NCBI GenBank assembly: GCA_920105625.2
Contig: OV050031.1
Location: 214,265,194-214,329,193 of the forward strand
Origin: Clusia tigrina
Taxonomy: Eukaryota > Arthropoda > Insecta > Diptera > Clusiidae
Length of the DNA: 64,000 nucleotides
Reading direction: 5' to 3'
Part shown: piece after piece, positions 11,641 through 23,344 of the stretch
Position numbering within the stretch: the stretch's first letter is position 1
Layout of the letters: the number at the start of each line of letters is the position of its first letter
Translations under genes and position numbers: made by a program
The notes under the pieces: model-generated
What the model saw: the letters and a program-made list of their open reading frames with translations, nothing else
What the model was told of the DNA's origin: nothing
Databases searched by the model: none

Positions 11641-11692
11641 TCATGCGATATCACAAAGGGTCAATCATGGGCTAAGTGTGCCTTTTTGACGA
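11641..11692 (+). mobile_element. LINE 3' tail fragment next to the SINE
   Basis: The words GATATCACAAAGGGTCAATC and GGGCTAAGTGTGCCTTTTTG resemble the LINE tails at 4040 and 63880 (reverse). A shorter relative lies at 40698-40735, also close to a SINE. Confidence 0.5.
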
Positions 11693-12383
11693 CAGCTCAA
11701 CTTACCGAATTACCGACTTGTTAAAGAATAGAGAAGAGAGCCATCGCTAAGAGTCTAAGAATCTTTTTCAAATCGTGAGCATTGTGAATAAATGCTGTAT
11801 CAGGTTTGCTGGTTTTCTAGGCCAAGAATATTATTATATTCAGAAATCATCAGATATTCGCTAACCATCAGAAATCTAACTTGACAGCACAGTTCGGTGT
11901 ACCTAGTAGAAATTAGCGAACTGATCCCACCTCTGTGAAGTCGGCGACATCATAAAATGTATTATGTTCCCATGCTAATTTCAAATGAGCCACTTTCATC
12001 GAGCAAAGACTGGCGAAACGAATGCGGCTTGTGTACTTTTAAGACTCTGACGGCAAAATGGATTTAACTTTCAATTCCAAGTCTTTCCTACTAATGACAT
12101 CGTTTATATAAAAATTGGACACGCTCTCACAAGTCTTAATACGTACATCATGTTCACATTAGGGTGACATAGTTGCCATTAACCATGGTTTACCTTCTCT
12201 AAGGACAACAAAAACACAGAGAAATATGGAATAATAACACAAATGTCGCAGTTGTCACACACAATGTTAGCTTAGAAATTATCAAAAGGTAGTATAACGC
12301 CGAATAATAAACTTCCCTTTGAACTAAAAATTAAATTCGTAGTTAACCATTGAGTGAGAGAGAAAATTTTTGTGGTGGAACAT
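11693..12383. other. Intergenic DNA, nothing recognised
   Basis: No coding domain or clear repeat was found. Confidence 0.5.
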
Positions 12384-12432
12384 AACACTGAACACCGAAC
12401 ATTGAACACCGAACACTGAACACAGAACACTG
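12384..12432. repeat. Heptamer tandem repeat AACACTG/AACACCG
   Basis: Seven consecutive 7-bp units read AACACTG, AACACCG, AACATTG, AACACCG, AACACTG, AACACAG, AACACTG. It is too short and degenerate to call telomeric. Confidence 0.85.
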
Positions 12433-12949
12433 TACTGAAAGTACCAAAATAGCAAAAAGACACTGCAACAATTGCCGCAGAGAAACCACAATTTCCACAG
12501 CAGCTCCGCACAGTCTCGTATTTAGCAGAGAAACAGTTAAACCGGCGAGAGAAGGAGAGGGAGCAGATGCAGAGGCTGTTGCAAGTGATTTACCGGTACA
12601 TTATCAGCACTCGCAAACGGTATCTTAACCTAGCCTAACCGAATGATGTGCATGCATTAATGAGCAATTAAATTGACTGCGGCTTACCCGAGTACAGGTT
12701 TATAAGCAAAAGGAAAATCCAGCCGCCGAACGCCATAGTAAGCCAGTCTGCAATCTTGCACATCATCATTATCATCATTACAAACTGCGGCGGCAGAAGC
12801 AGCGGCAGCAGAAGCAGCAGCAGAAGCAGCCACAGCAATAGCAACAGCATTATCAACAGCAATTCAGCGGACGAGAAGCTGCACAGAAAATCTAACAATT
12901 CTTGTGTCTCTAACTAGGGTGATATGCACATAGCTTAAGGCTCCAAGAA
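12433..12949. other. Intergenic DNA with a CAG/GAAGCAGCAG-rich patch
   Basis: From about 12785 to 12860 the sequence is GCGGCAGAAGCAGCAGCAG-like, a short interrupted CAG microsatellite. It keeps a leucine-rich minus-strand frame open. No gene is supported. Confidence 0.5.
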
Positions 12950-13180
12950 GGATGAAAGGTTTGCGGATAGATAGGATAGAAAAATAGAGCCACGAACACT
13001 GCCTTAAATAATGATTTCCTATCTTCTTTAGGGTGATTAAACTGGAGGTCCCAATTTTATATCTGAATGAAAGATTGGTGGATAGATAGGATAGAAAAAT
13101 AGATTCAAGTACTCCGTCTTTAATATTGAAACTCTGCCTTAGTTATGGTGAATGAACTGGAGGTCCCAATTTATATCGGA
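12950..13180. repeat. Two-copy tandem duplication, unit about 115 bp
   Basis: Two diverged copies each contain GGATAGATAGGATAGAAAAA (starting 12965 and 13080) and later AACTGGAGGTCCCAATTT. The offset is 115 bp. Confidence 0.8.
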
Positions 13181-13789
13181 CAATACTTAGATTTTCTAGA
13201 TAAACAGTTGATAATTGGGATATGTCAATTCAATGTACAGTCAATTCTATGTACAGTAAAGCGATATTAGAGAGAACTCTGCTAATAAAGTAATTGTGAG
13301 TTGAATTCGAATTGAAGGTCCTGGCAGCTGCGACCCTTTCTCTTAAATTAGTTTTGATCATTTATTATTCTAATTAATCCTTTAAAAAAAAGAAACAAAT
13401 TTGTCGCTTTAGGTATGATAAATAACCACAATTCCTTCTAGAGCCGCCAATACAGAGATACCACAAAAACTCACTGTTTGGTGCCGACTCTCTTCTGTCA
13501 TTGACTTCGTATCAAACCCTTTTGAAAATGGTTATGGTGCTGATAACAAGCAAACACTTGTATTGAAAAAAGTCCACATTTCAGTCAACGAACTTGGCTG
13601 ATAGGGAAAAGCATCCAATATACTCACCTTTTGTGTTCCCTCAACTGGATTAATTTTATTATAAGAAAAATTGTGAAATACTTCCAAGCATTTCCTGCTC
13701 GTTGCCTTGACGAAGCCTGCGTATTATATGATCAAAGGATTAGCTTCCCCAAGAATCATGTGTCCATTAATTTGCAGTTGATTGATTGA
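13181..13789. other. Intergenic DNA, nothing recognised
   Basis: AT-rich, no supported gene or repeat apart from a small internal repetition of CAATTCAATGTACAGT near 13225-13255. Confidence 0.45.
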
Positions 13790-14450
13790 TTATTGTGTAG
13801 GCGATTTAAAGCACCACGACCTTTCGATCTATAGTGCCCCCATCAGAGGTTCAAAGTATATATTTGAGTCCTATCCTCTGGATAAACGTGATGACAAGTT
13901 TTGGCTCCAGAGGTTTCACATCAATAGCAGAACCTTGGAATAATCCCACGTATTTCCTGTGAGTGTGCATGACAGCCGGACATGCAAGACCATCTCCTCT
14001 TTCTCCATACAGAATCTGCAGGACCCTGCCGAAGTGACCCCCATCCTCACCATATGTGAATAGGTCTGACATCATCCTATGATTATTCTTAGAGAGTGAT
14101 GAGTGATTCGAATCTTTTTAAGTGGAACGACCCAGCAGACTCTTTCATAATGTAAAGATTATTCTTAGAGAGATTGATGAGTGATTCGAATATTGCTAGG
14201 TGGAATGTCCTTAACAGACTCTTTGATATCCTTAGGTCTGGTATGTTAACCCAGTGTTTGTGCATACGGTGTCCTTCATCGATCCTAAGCTGGTTGAACA
14301 GCTTGCCCTTATCTACACCACAGAGGGGTTCTGGCCCAATAAAAGGATGTTGCAGCCGCTTTCCGTGCAAGTTCGTCGGCAGTCTCGTTCCCTTCTATGA
14401 CAGTATGTCCTGGAACCCATAGAATCGTAACTTTGTTGCTTAAGCCAAAA
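13790..14450 (-). mobile_element. RNase-H LINE 3' end, related to the 44.8-kb copy
   Basis: This aligns by eye with 44795-45405, including GTGATGACAAGTTTTGGCTC near 13888 and GAATCTGCAGGA near 14010. The minus strand encodes GPEPLCGVDKGKLFNQLRID (from about 14335), the segment after RNase H. A 76-bp piece starting GATTATTCTTAGAGAG is tandemly duplicated at 14081 and 14157, absent from the other copy. Homology stops near 14450, so the copy is 5'-truncated. Stops and frameshifts disable it. Confidence 0.8.
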
Positions 14451-15415
14451 TTTAACTGAAGTTTCTGGAATGATATGCAAGTAACCATCAGCTTCGTGTA
14501 TATAGGCCCATTTGTTCACATCACCACCTCGGCCGTTTGCCGAGGTGTTGCAACTGCCGACTGCAATTTTGGTATTGTGGTAACAGTTCTTGTTGCACAA
14601 ACACCTTGCAACCTTTTCATCGTTTCTGCAGCACTTTTGGGCACTACACGAATAAGGCACCGTTTGCAATTTCTTTGCTGCAGTGTGTACCTTAACTTGC
14701 CGCATCTTTTGCTGTCTACATTCGCTGCACTTGTTGCATACTTTAGACTTATATCGTATACAATTTTTAAAGCTGTTCACCCGACGACAACATGGCCAAA
14801 AGAGAGTGACAGAACCTTTCTAAGCAACGGTAAATGGTGCAAAAAGCGGCATGGTGGACAGTAGCGGGGCTTTCTTTTCAGTGGTTTTTTTTATGATAAA
14901 ATTTTCCAGACAGTTCAGTATTGAGTAGGTTTTATTGGATTTAAGATATGCAATTATCAATGAGCAGGGCGAAAGGAGAGTTCGACGTAAATTATCCTAC
15001 TAAGGAGTAAATAAATTCGTGTGGAGGTTGAAGAATGTTGATGTTACTCTTATTGAAATGTCTGTGGATATCATATCACTTCCTATTCAGATCCAATGCA
15101 TATCATTTGTTTTCGTCTCCTTAACAATCTAAAAACTGACTTCCATCTAAAGTGTCCTTACACAATTGTATGGTATTCCCACTCCACGACTAAGAAATCT
15201 TTTATAAAATTATATTGGAATATTACAAAGAAACCATTCAGAATATACAGCAACACCACACTGAAATAAACCAAAAATCTTAGTAGTGAAAAAGCCGGAA
15301 GACTGCAACTGTTGCAAGCACCAACATCGTACCACACCACACCGCACCACACCGAAGCATGAACAAGTGTGGCTGACTATGCCCACTGTCACTCTGATGT
15401 ACTCGGATTTCAATC
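14451..15415. other. Intergenic DNA, nothing firmly recognised
   Basis: Two overlapping open frames cross 14313-14864 on opposite strands; both encode Cys- and His-containing peptides without a family match. Shortly before 15360 there is a CCACACCACACCGCACCAC run. Confidence 0.4.
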
Positions 15416-15546
15416 CATGGACATCCGCTCTGACCATATTTCCATGGTACTCGTTTTGTGTCTGGCTGCCGCAGCCACTTGCTGTGGTTCTGTTTGGCGT
15501 ATTGATGCATATTCAAAGGTGCACAAAACCTGCACTACAATGACAG
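15416..15546 (+). repeat. Candidate signal-peptide exon, copy 1 of an inverted duplicate
   Basis: From the ATG at 15417 the frame encodes MDIRSDHISMVLVLCLAAAA followed by TCCGSVWRIDAYSKVH and KTCTTMT, that is, a short N-terminus, a hydrophobic core and a plausible signal-peptidase region. ACA|GTGAGA at 15545 could be a splice donor. An inverted copy at 16365-16495 matches 125 of 131 positions without indels. I do not recognise the protein and find no second exon, so a secreted-peptide exon is an inference; it might instead be a short repeat. Confidence 0.45.
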
Positions 15547-16129
15547 TGAGAGTGGCGGTCAGTCAGTGGAGCGTGTTATGACGAGCATGTTGTGGGTCAT
15601 TCTTGGCATTGTGCTATTGGATCTGTATCTTCATGGGCTCACCCTATATGCAGTGCTCATGCAGTTCCTGCTCCGAAAACCTTTTCACTTTTAAATTAAA
15701 TTCGAACTGAGTGGCATTGAAAATTAACAATGAATAATTTCAGGGTATGCGAGTATGTTTGAACGCGTAACGGTCACTGCCTTCATACAATCAACTGGAA
15801 TTAACTGGAAAAATAATAAAATATAAAGTAAAATTGGGCAATTAAATTGCAGTAAAATGTTAAAGGATTGAAATCATATGCTAAGGCTTGTTCAATCTGT
15901 CAACTTTATTTTTTTATAGGGTCTTCTTGTCATATATCAAGTAACATTGCGGGGCACTATTTGGTATTTTTTTCAAAGGATTGTCTGGCCTCCGCGGTTT
16001 GATATTGAGCTTGCTACGAATAGAGTTGTATTGATTGAGTGAATGGTTTTGTCTATATGTTTGTTGTCCCCAACTGATGCATATTAACCCCTTTCGATAC
16101 TCTGTTTCTTTTGAGCGAATCTTGCTAAC
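15547..16129. other. Intergenic or intronic DNA, nothing recognised
   Basis: If the 15.4-kb block is an exon this would be its intron. No acceptor exon was identified. Open frames are short. Confidence 0.4.
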
Positions 16130-17720
16130 TTGTCAGAAGCCATACCAAATACTTAGGGTTAATAGTGGATAGTTAGCTTTCATCGGAGTTTAATGTAAAA
16201 AAGGCTACTTATGCTCTATATGCTTTGCAAGAGGATGATTGGATGCACTTGGGGCATATCCCCTTCTCTGAGGCATTGGTGCTATACTGCCTTAGCTTCA
16301 CCGATATTGCTGTATAGTATACTGGTGTGGTGGAGTGATGTTAGGAAGAAAACATACTCCAAACCTGTCATTGTAGTGCAGGTTTTGTGCACCTTTGAAT
16401 ATGCATCAATACGCCAAACGGAACCACAGCAAGTTGCTGTGGCAACCAGACACAAAACGACTACCATGGAAATATGGTCAGAGCAGATGTCCATGCTATG
16501 CAACACTGTGTGTGACGGGAGCCTTAAGGACTACGCCAACGGCAGCCAACAACACAATACTCAATCTACCTCCATTGAGCTCTGTGCGGAAAGCTTGGCA
16601 GCAAAATCCGCGGGCAGGTTGTTGGCCACTAACCAATTCTCTATCAAATCATTCGGTCATTGTTCTACAGGTCGGAGTCTCACTGTCAACACGGACTATG
16701 TTACTCCTATTCTTAGCTGGCGAAAAATGAATAAAATAACAACGAAAATGGGCGACGTCGCAGAGGCATGAATGCTGAATGGAAAACGTTCAACCTAATC
16801 ATCGACGGCTCTGAAATGGTAGGTGGTGTTAGAGCCACCATATACTGTTTTAAACTAGATATCAGACAGTCATTTATGCAGTATCTCTCAGGCTGAAGTG
16901 TTTGCTGCTAGGAAAGCCGCAGAGCTCGCGTATATACCAGAAAGTATGAACTCCACAATAAATTTCTCTAGTCAGGCAGCGATTAAAGCTATAACCTCAT
17001 GCTCTTTATCCTCCAGAAGTGTTCTTCAATGCAAAGCAGCAATGTAAGGGCTGGCCACTAACAGTAGGGTGTGCATCTACTGGGTTCCAGGGCACAAGAA
17101 CATTGAAGGAAACGAGAACGGGGACTCTATTGCTAAAAGCGGTATCCAACAACCGAATGAGAAATTAAGCAATGTACAGATGCCTCTAAAGAGGATAATA
17201 ACCATGTTCATGAGATGGTATGATGAGGAAGACAGAAGCAAGGTGAAGTATCTCCACATGGAAAGTCGCAAGGTTCATGTACAAATCGTAAGATACCCAG
17301 CAAATGAAATATATATTGGCACTCCCAAAAGAGGATTGCTGAATGATTGTATACTGAGGGGTATACTGAGAGGTCACTGTCTAAAAGCGGTAGACGCTAA
17401 AAGAATGGGACTTGCAATCAACGACGATTGTAGGCAATGTGGCTAGCAGGGCACAAACGAAACTTTGGAGCATCTCCTCTGCCTATGCCCCGCAATATTA
17501 AGAGCAAGCCTTGCACACCTCCTAGCCACTCGTTTGAGGGAATAGATGAGGCATCAGGGCCGGGAATAGATGAGGCCTCAGTACTGGGGATGGTCTCACT
17601 CTTAAATTTTGTTAAGGGCGTGTCTCATCTTATAACTCCATATTACGACTCTTTAATGGATATACAGCTGGCATCGCAAAAAGCCTTGCAGGTCTATATA
17701 TAGCCTTCACAACCAGTTAG
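16130..17720 (+). mobile_element. RNase-H LINE interrupted by a copied exon-like segment
   Basis: The plus strand reads KYLGLIVDS near 16147, then WGISPSLRHWCYTALASPIL (from about 16250) and LLYSILVWWSDVRKKTYSK. A foreign 131-bp segment follows (16365-16495), after which the element resumes with VCVTGALRTTPTAANN. RNase H follows: IDGSEMVGG near 16803, QAEVFAARKAAELAY near 16893, WVPGHKNIEGNENGDSIAK near 17078. A CRQC/HLLCLC knuckle lies at about 17430-17490. The usual TDGS is IDGS, and frameshifts are present. The tail GGTCTATATATAGCCTTCAC resembles that at 23160-23200. Confidence 0.85.
16365..16495 (-). repeat. Copy 2 of the signal-peptide exon-like segment, inserted in a LINE
   Basis: The reverse complement matches 15416-15546 with six substitutions: four change a residue and two are silent. 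The frame is uninterrupted (MDICSDHISMVVVLCLVATA and on). The match ends sharply at ...ATGACAG on one side and CATGG on the other. Flanking bases AAAC and CTATGC rejoin the LINE frame (YSK / LCNTVCVTGALR). No poly(A) or clear target duplication is visible. Confidence 0.8.
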
Positions 17721-20028
17721 TATAACCTGATCAAACCCAACCGAAAGTTGCCTATCTTCAATCATATCTGTTCTTCTAGGTTCAAAATTGCACTGATATA
17801 AAAAATCAGATATATTTCATACGCAGAATTATATATTTCTTAATTTGCTTTAGTAGATAAATTCGTTATGATAATAAACTGAGCAGAAACATTTCACACG
17901 GCCACTTCAGTCTACTTCGGTGCTTCTTTCCATACTTTTCGATGCGTACAAATTCCCACAATCTTGAAGTACTACTCTCTAAGCCACACGCACACACATT
18001 CTTGCGTAACTCATTCAATCGATTTGTTGAAATTCAAATGGTTAAACCCGTTTCAGCCCATGATTTGGCGTACAAAGCTTTGTCTGAATTAGTATTGCAG
18101 ATAATGAGTTTCTTCCCGTTCCATGGGAACATAGGCCTGCAGCCAGCGCACAAGGTCCAATGCCAAATTCCATGACTGACTTTATTTGTTGTGTTGAATT
18201 TTTTCCATTGTGTGTGATTTTCAAGATCAAAGTTAATCGTTTCTGGATTATTTCTTTCCGCTGTTTAATTGGCACTGCAAATCGTTCTACTTGGACTGAT
18301 GACGCTAACCACATGACTCGGTGGATTGAAACTATAACTTTTAATCACATTTTTTCGGCAGTCAACAAATTTGCAGGCCTTGGTTTGTTTAAATTCAATT
18401 CAAGGGTGATAAAGAATGAGCAAACAATATCAAGAAAAATTTCAAATATTTTCATAGACAAAAGGCAGTCAACTGCAATGAGAAAACGCCTCTTAGAGTC
18501 GCCTCAATATGAAAACCCCCCAAAAAAAGTTAATTAATTTCTTGAAGAAATAAATTGAGTTGCGGCTGCGCCTTCGCCTTCGCTTCAGCGGCATTTCGTA
18601 ACTGTTGTTTTTGGCCAAATTTCAATTCAGCTTCTTTTCGTATGCTTGCCACTTGCCTGGGTTCTCGGCGAACTCACTTTCCTCTTCCCTTGTATGTTTT
18701 TCCCGCCTAATGGCATTCCATGTGACCTGTTGGCATCAATATCTCTCCTCCACTGAGACCTGCCTGGCTGCACCGGTCTTCACTCATTTGGCTGCAGTTG
18801 CATACGGGGCTGTAACTCATTATGAATCCCCCTCCGCCCATTTGACCAAATGAATTTTCCTTCGCTGCATACAGAAATGGGCTGGCAGCGTACCTGCCTG
18901 GACGCACTCGTATCTGCATGAGCTGACTCTAAATCTTTGATAGGGGTCTATTTATTAAAACTATAATTTTATGTGAATTTCAAATAATTTGTTTTATTAT
19001 TAATAGTTAATTTTTTGTCAAATTTTTTATTCCTTTCTTCTTTTTCACATTTGGAAACGAGTGCTGTGAATTACCTCTTTCCATGCTTATCACCTCAATC
19101 GATCTGAATTTATCGCATTGTTCGCTAATTTATGGTGCAACATGTTGCAACTGCTCTAAAGTAACGCATACATTTGAAATTCTGTTCGCATGCAACAAAG
19201 TGGCCACAACGAGTATCGCTGCAGCAACATCTGTCGCCGGGCAAGCGCCAAATCCGTGTTTTCATGTGCAACATTCGCATGTGCTTATCACTGCCATATC
19301 TCACTGGCTCACTTTGCACACTTTACCAATGATTTTGCCTGCAAATGACTTTAATGGCGATTCGGGTGACTTTTTTCCTTCACTGAGCTCTGCTTTCGAG
19401 ACGGTTTTGGTCGCTACTCGCAACTTTGGCGATATTTCACGATACGTTCACTGCCATTTTCAGCACTACCGATCACTTTTTATTCACTTGTTGTTCTGCT
19501 ATTGTTGCTCCAATTCGGTTCATAATTTTTTTAGATTTTATTGCAATTTCATTTGGACTGTATTTTCTGACGGTTATATCAGCCTTTGGTTTATTATTAA
19601 CTGGAAATGTTTATCATGAAGCTCTTAAAGAGATCGGCAGGTAAAATTTGTATTGGTTTATAAAAGAAACAATAATTCGATTAGGATTTCATAAAAACGG
19701 AAAACTAGTTCTCAGGACATTCAGCTGTGAAGGGAGCTGGTAGAAATCTAATCAACATATCCAGAGCCTATGTGTTTGCTTATTTTTTTTTTAATTAAAA
19801 ATAACAATAAACTTATAATGTATTAAAAACAAAAGAGATCACTATTTATTATATTATATGGGATTCAATTAACGTGTGCGGAATGAAATATGAACTCATT
19901 TCCAACAGCTATTGCACGTGCAAAACGAATAGCAATAGCAAAACAAAATCAGAAAAACATAACGTTACTATTCTAGTTATAATTACATTAAAGATAATTT
20001 TAGTATGTATACTTCTTAAGTCGTAAAT
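17721..20028. other. Intergenic DNA with two unassigned open frames
   Basis: A 125-codon plus-strand frame (18160-18537) ends in a basic RKRLLESPQYENPPKKVN tail, and a 178-codon frame lies at 19083-19619. Neither resembles a family I know. A degenerate GCGGCTGCGCCTTCGCCTTC patch occurs near 18560. Confidence 0.4.
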
Positions 20029-20320
20029 ATGTCATTGACAGAGGAGGAGCATCGAAAATTGATTTGCTCTTTTTCTAAAAATAATCCGCTCGCGACTAAA
20101 TATGAGACATTTCGTCATTTTTCTCAAATGGGCTTTAAAAAAACGTTTTTTTATAACACGATTAATGCTTTCGAGAGTGGAAAATCATTTGAAAGAAACC
20201 GCGGTTCGGGCCAAAAATGTGCTCTGCAGAGCAGCAAAGTTCGCGCGAAATATATACAAAAGGGCTTCAAGAGGCTATGCGGAAAGTGCCTCAAAATATA
20301 AGGAAGGCTAATCGCTGTGG
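20029..20320 (+). mobile_element. Tc1/mariner-superfamily transposase, N-terminal remnant
   Basis: The ATG at 20029 opens MSLTEEEHRKLICSFSKNNP, then FRHFSQMGFKKTFFYNTINA and ESGKSFERNRGSGQK. This has the form of a paired-like helix-turn-helix DNA-binding half with a GSGRK-like AT-hook/linker. After a frameshift near 20260 it reads AESASKYK, like the second HTH. There is no catalytic domain. Terminal repeats are unclear: ACATTAAAGA near 19987 and an inverted TCTTAATGT near 20415 are the only hint. Confidence 0.55.
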
Positions 20321-20689
20321 ATATTATTCTTTTTTATAAAAATAGTTTAAGTTGTGTACTTCATCTTCTATCAATGTTAAGTTTATAAAAAATGAATAAA
20401 AGTTTTTGTTACTCTTAATGTGTCAGTTCGTATTGCATTCCGTACACGTTATGGTGCACCGCGTGTCCATCAAGCAGGGAGAAACTCCAACGTCTTCCAT
20501 CGAAAATTCTGAGAATGATTATTGTTGCTGCATGGTACTTCAGGAACTTAAACATCCATCGGACCTAAATATACCCAATATTGAAGATGAAATAGTGAAT
20601 ATCTGCAAGGTCTTAGGACAGTCATAGAACCTGACCTAACCTAACCTAGTGAATACCTGCAAAACCTACGCTTTTAAATCAGAAGTATA
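20321..20689. other. LINE-tail-like DNA
   Basis: A short frame ends LNIPNIEDEIVNICKVLGQS at 20625, followed by CCTGACCTAACCTAACCTAG. The CCTAACCTAA run resembles the LINE tail at 23355-23370. Only weakly supported. Confidence 0.3.
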
Positions 20690-22430
20690 CCAGAATTGCT
20701 TGGGGAGGAACTTATTAGAGCTTCCTCTACAAGAAGCCTCAACATACAATTTAGAAGCCAATGCAGTTTCCCTACTTTCAGCTTGACTTGAGTTATCTTT
20801 ACCTCAATGTGTTTCTTCCATGTGAACCTTCTACCAAGATAAACACCGAATTAGTTAACATATTCTTTTTGTAGAATAGTGGGGTCGTTGAGAGTTGCAG
20901 ACGGGCAATTGTGTCTTAAGGTAAATGTAGTGTGAGCAACGACAGCATACATACGTATAAACCCTTTGGAGTACTTTTAGTTTCGTTAACCTTTATCCTC
21001 CATCTTGCCAGCCAAGTCTCCACTAATTTTAGGTGGCTTTGCAGGTTTTGCGATGCAGACTTTGGGTCAAGGTGAGAGTTTAGAATAAATATTGTTACGA
21101 AATTGCCCTCCTGACTCTGAATACTCGGATTTGTACCACTGGATTGTATAGTAATCAAACAGTCGCTGGTTAAATTATAATGATTCTTTTTTTAATTATT
21201 GTAATTTACACACTTAATATTAGGCTTAAAGTTTACTTTATTACAATTCGCACTTTTTTAACTAATTCATTTAATCACTTTATTACTTCTTAATACTGTA
21301 ACTGCTATAAATGAAATGCACGATGTACACACTGTCACGATACGTGCTCAACTGTGTCTTGACTTTAATTGTGTGGTGGCTTATATACCTTTCGAATGGT
21401 TGAAGTAGAAAATTCTAGAATATCCCCTACACTATAAAATAAGTTTCTGTAACATTCTCGAACCTACACTTATTGAATCTTATATCTCGAATATTATCTA
21501 CACAATAAAGTAAACTTTTTTCGAATAGATCGTGTCTTGACTTATATACACCTCTCTCGTTCTGAACTGCACTTAATAGAGGTATCCTAAAAGTATGCAA
21601 TCATTTATGTTTCAATGTATTTTCTGCATATGTTGTTGTTAGTAACCGAGCCTTCGTTGATAAGTGCTGGATACAAATTAAGTAGGGAATTCAGCCGAGC
21701 GCGCTTCCCTGTGGTACACCAGCTCTAATAGTGTATTCAATGGAATGAAGGATATTGTGTTTTGCAGCTAACTTTCTGTTATTTAAATAGTTTTTAAACA
21801 GTTCATGAATTTCTGAGTAAAATGTTTCGAATTTCGGATACAAGAGGCCATCATGTCCCTCCTTGTGAAAGGCTTGAGAAATTTCTAGAAAAATTGCAGA
21901 ACAAAATCTTCTATTTTTAAATATTTCCGAATTCCTATAACTATTCTGTGTACTTGTTCTACGATGCTGCCATCCCTCTCTCAAATTCCAAATTAATGAG
22001 TGGGTTTTACATACTTCCAGTTCAGTATTGGCGAAAGTTGTTGGATCAAGAGTGTCTCAAATAATTTGGAGAGTAGAGGCAGCAGACTTCAGGGTCTGTA
22101 AGAGCTCATAATTGATGGGTCTTTCCCTGGCTTAGGAACCATTATTATTCGGGATAATTTCCAATCACCAGGAAAGTAAATGGTGCACAGGATACTATTC
22201 ATAAAATGCAGAATATGTTTAACTGGAAGTTGTGGGAACTCTTTTAAAATATTCACATTTATTTGGTCAATGCCTGGTGCTCTCCTTACGAGTATGCTGA
22301 CATTTTTTATCGCTTTATTTAGAACTTTCAATTTTAGTTTTATTTGCTGCCTTCTTTCAATGATATCATTCAGTTGGCTCCAATCGATTGAATTTAGTTT
22401 CTGGGTAGGGTCTGAGAACCTTTGCAAATG
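20690..22430 (-). mobile_element. Jockey-clade LINE reverse transcriptase, interrupted
   Basis: On the minus strand: RRAPGIDQINVNILKEFPQL and NSILCTIYFPGDWKLSRIIM, VPKPGKDPS, SSYRP (22427-22089); FCSAIFLEISQAFHKEGHDG (A box, expected LDxxxAF replaced by LEISQAF) and AGVPQGSALG (B box, 21984-21691); TYAENT, a changed FADDT box (about 21635-21618); then after an insertion ILNSHLDPKSASQNLQSHL, WLARWRIKVNETKS (21158-20990); FGVYLGRRFTWKKHI near 20830. It is inactive: the A-box and ADD aspartates are altered and frameshifts are present. Confidence 0.82.
21093..21614 (-). mobile_element. Probable solo LTR inserted in the jockey element
   Basis: The insertion splits the RT frame between TYAENT and IFILNSHLD. 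On the minus strand the block starts TGAAACATAAATG and ends TTTCGTAACA (TG...CA). A TATA box (GGTATATAAGCC, about 21380-21390), a start region AAGTCAAGACACAG 15-35 nt later, and AATAAAG polyadenylation-like signals after that are in LTR order. Upstream is an imperfect internal duplication with ATCTACACAATAAAGTAAAC and CCCTACACTATAAAATAAGT (plus strand), and TTCTAGAATTTTC. No clean target duplication is visible. Confidence 0.55.
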
Positions 22431-23019
22431 CTCAGCGAATACATTTCCTTTCTCTTATTTTATTCACTGTTATTCCATGATGCTTCTTTATTGTGGCCTT
22501 TATGGTTCGAATTGAAGATGGACCTCTGATATGTCCAATCTATGTGATATCTGTGTACACCTTTTTCGAATTCTTTATGCGACATTCGAGCAGTAAGCGT
22601 CGGTGCCTACTGTAGGTAACCCTCTTCTTTCTACATAATTTGTAAGTGCTACTTGAGTCGTTGTTTTGGTGGTTTATTGTCAGCCATTTTTACTATTACA
22701 CAGAAGACACAAATATACCTGAAAAATACATCCTGTTATAATTAACCTTCGTTTTAGAATTTCTAGCGGATCCATTTATAGGTTTAATTAGAGAATCTCT
22801 AGGTTTCCTACAGAAATGTATTACACCTTATAGCATAGTTAATTATATCTTTGACGGCTTTGTTTACTATAGAAATTTATTATACCTTACACCGCAAAGG
22901 ACCTTCCAGGTCTATCCCAATCAGCAATTTCTCCTTACCGAGCTATTATCGAGCTTTTCAAATGTACCGTACCGAGGCCTTAGCGAGGGGGAAAAGGCCC
23001 AAGGTAGGCTCGGTAGAGC
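22431..23019. other. Intergenic DNA, nothing firmly recognised
   Basis: The first part could be the 5' side of the jockey copy, but no motif is readable. GACCTTCCAGGTCTATCCC near 22901 resembles a LINE tail word. Confidence 0.35.
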
Positions 23020-23205
23020 CTATCAGAATGTAACTCTATAATACTTCGTAAATGGCTTCGATAAGGCCTCTGGAGCTTTGCAGAGCAAGCTACATGGAAG
23101 CAATAACCTCGCGGGTGCATTTTCGGAAAGGCCTTATCAAGACTCTACCGACCTTCGCGGTCTATGTGTGACCTTCACGGCCAGCCAGTGTAACCTAACA
23201 TTCAC
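23020..23205 (+). mobile_element. LINE 3' end fragment
   Basis: GCGGTCTATGTGTGACCTTC and CAGCCAGTGTAACCTAAC at 23155-23200 match the 3' end of the LINE that stops near 17720. Coding homology before it is unreadable. Confidence 0.45.
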
Positions 23206-23344
23206 AGAATTAATTATGTCTTCGAGGATTCGCATAAAATGAGTACTGAGTACTCAACTCGAGGAGACAAAGATTTTAAACGAAGCAGTTCGAAGTCATT
23301 CAGAAGCCAGGAATTGGTCCTGTGCCCCCACGACTGAGAGACTA

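Noticed and set aside
12384..12432. Telomere-like or TTAGG-type repeat
   Set aside because: The heptamer AACACYG does not match insect telomere motifs and the array is only 49 bp.
15280..15516. Overlapping minus-strand frames at 15158-15516 as genes
   Set aside because: They are shadows of the CCACACC-rich stretch and of the plus-strand exon-like block.
19083..19619. 178-codon ORF as a gene
   Set aside because: The composition is random-looking and Cys/Phe/His-rich, with no domain, no promoter or splice context and no poly(A) signal that could be linked to it.
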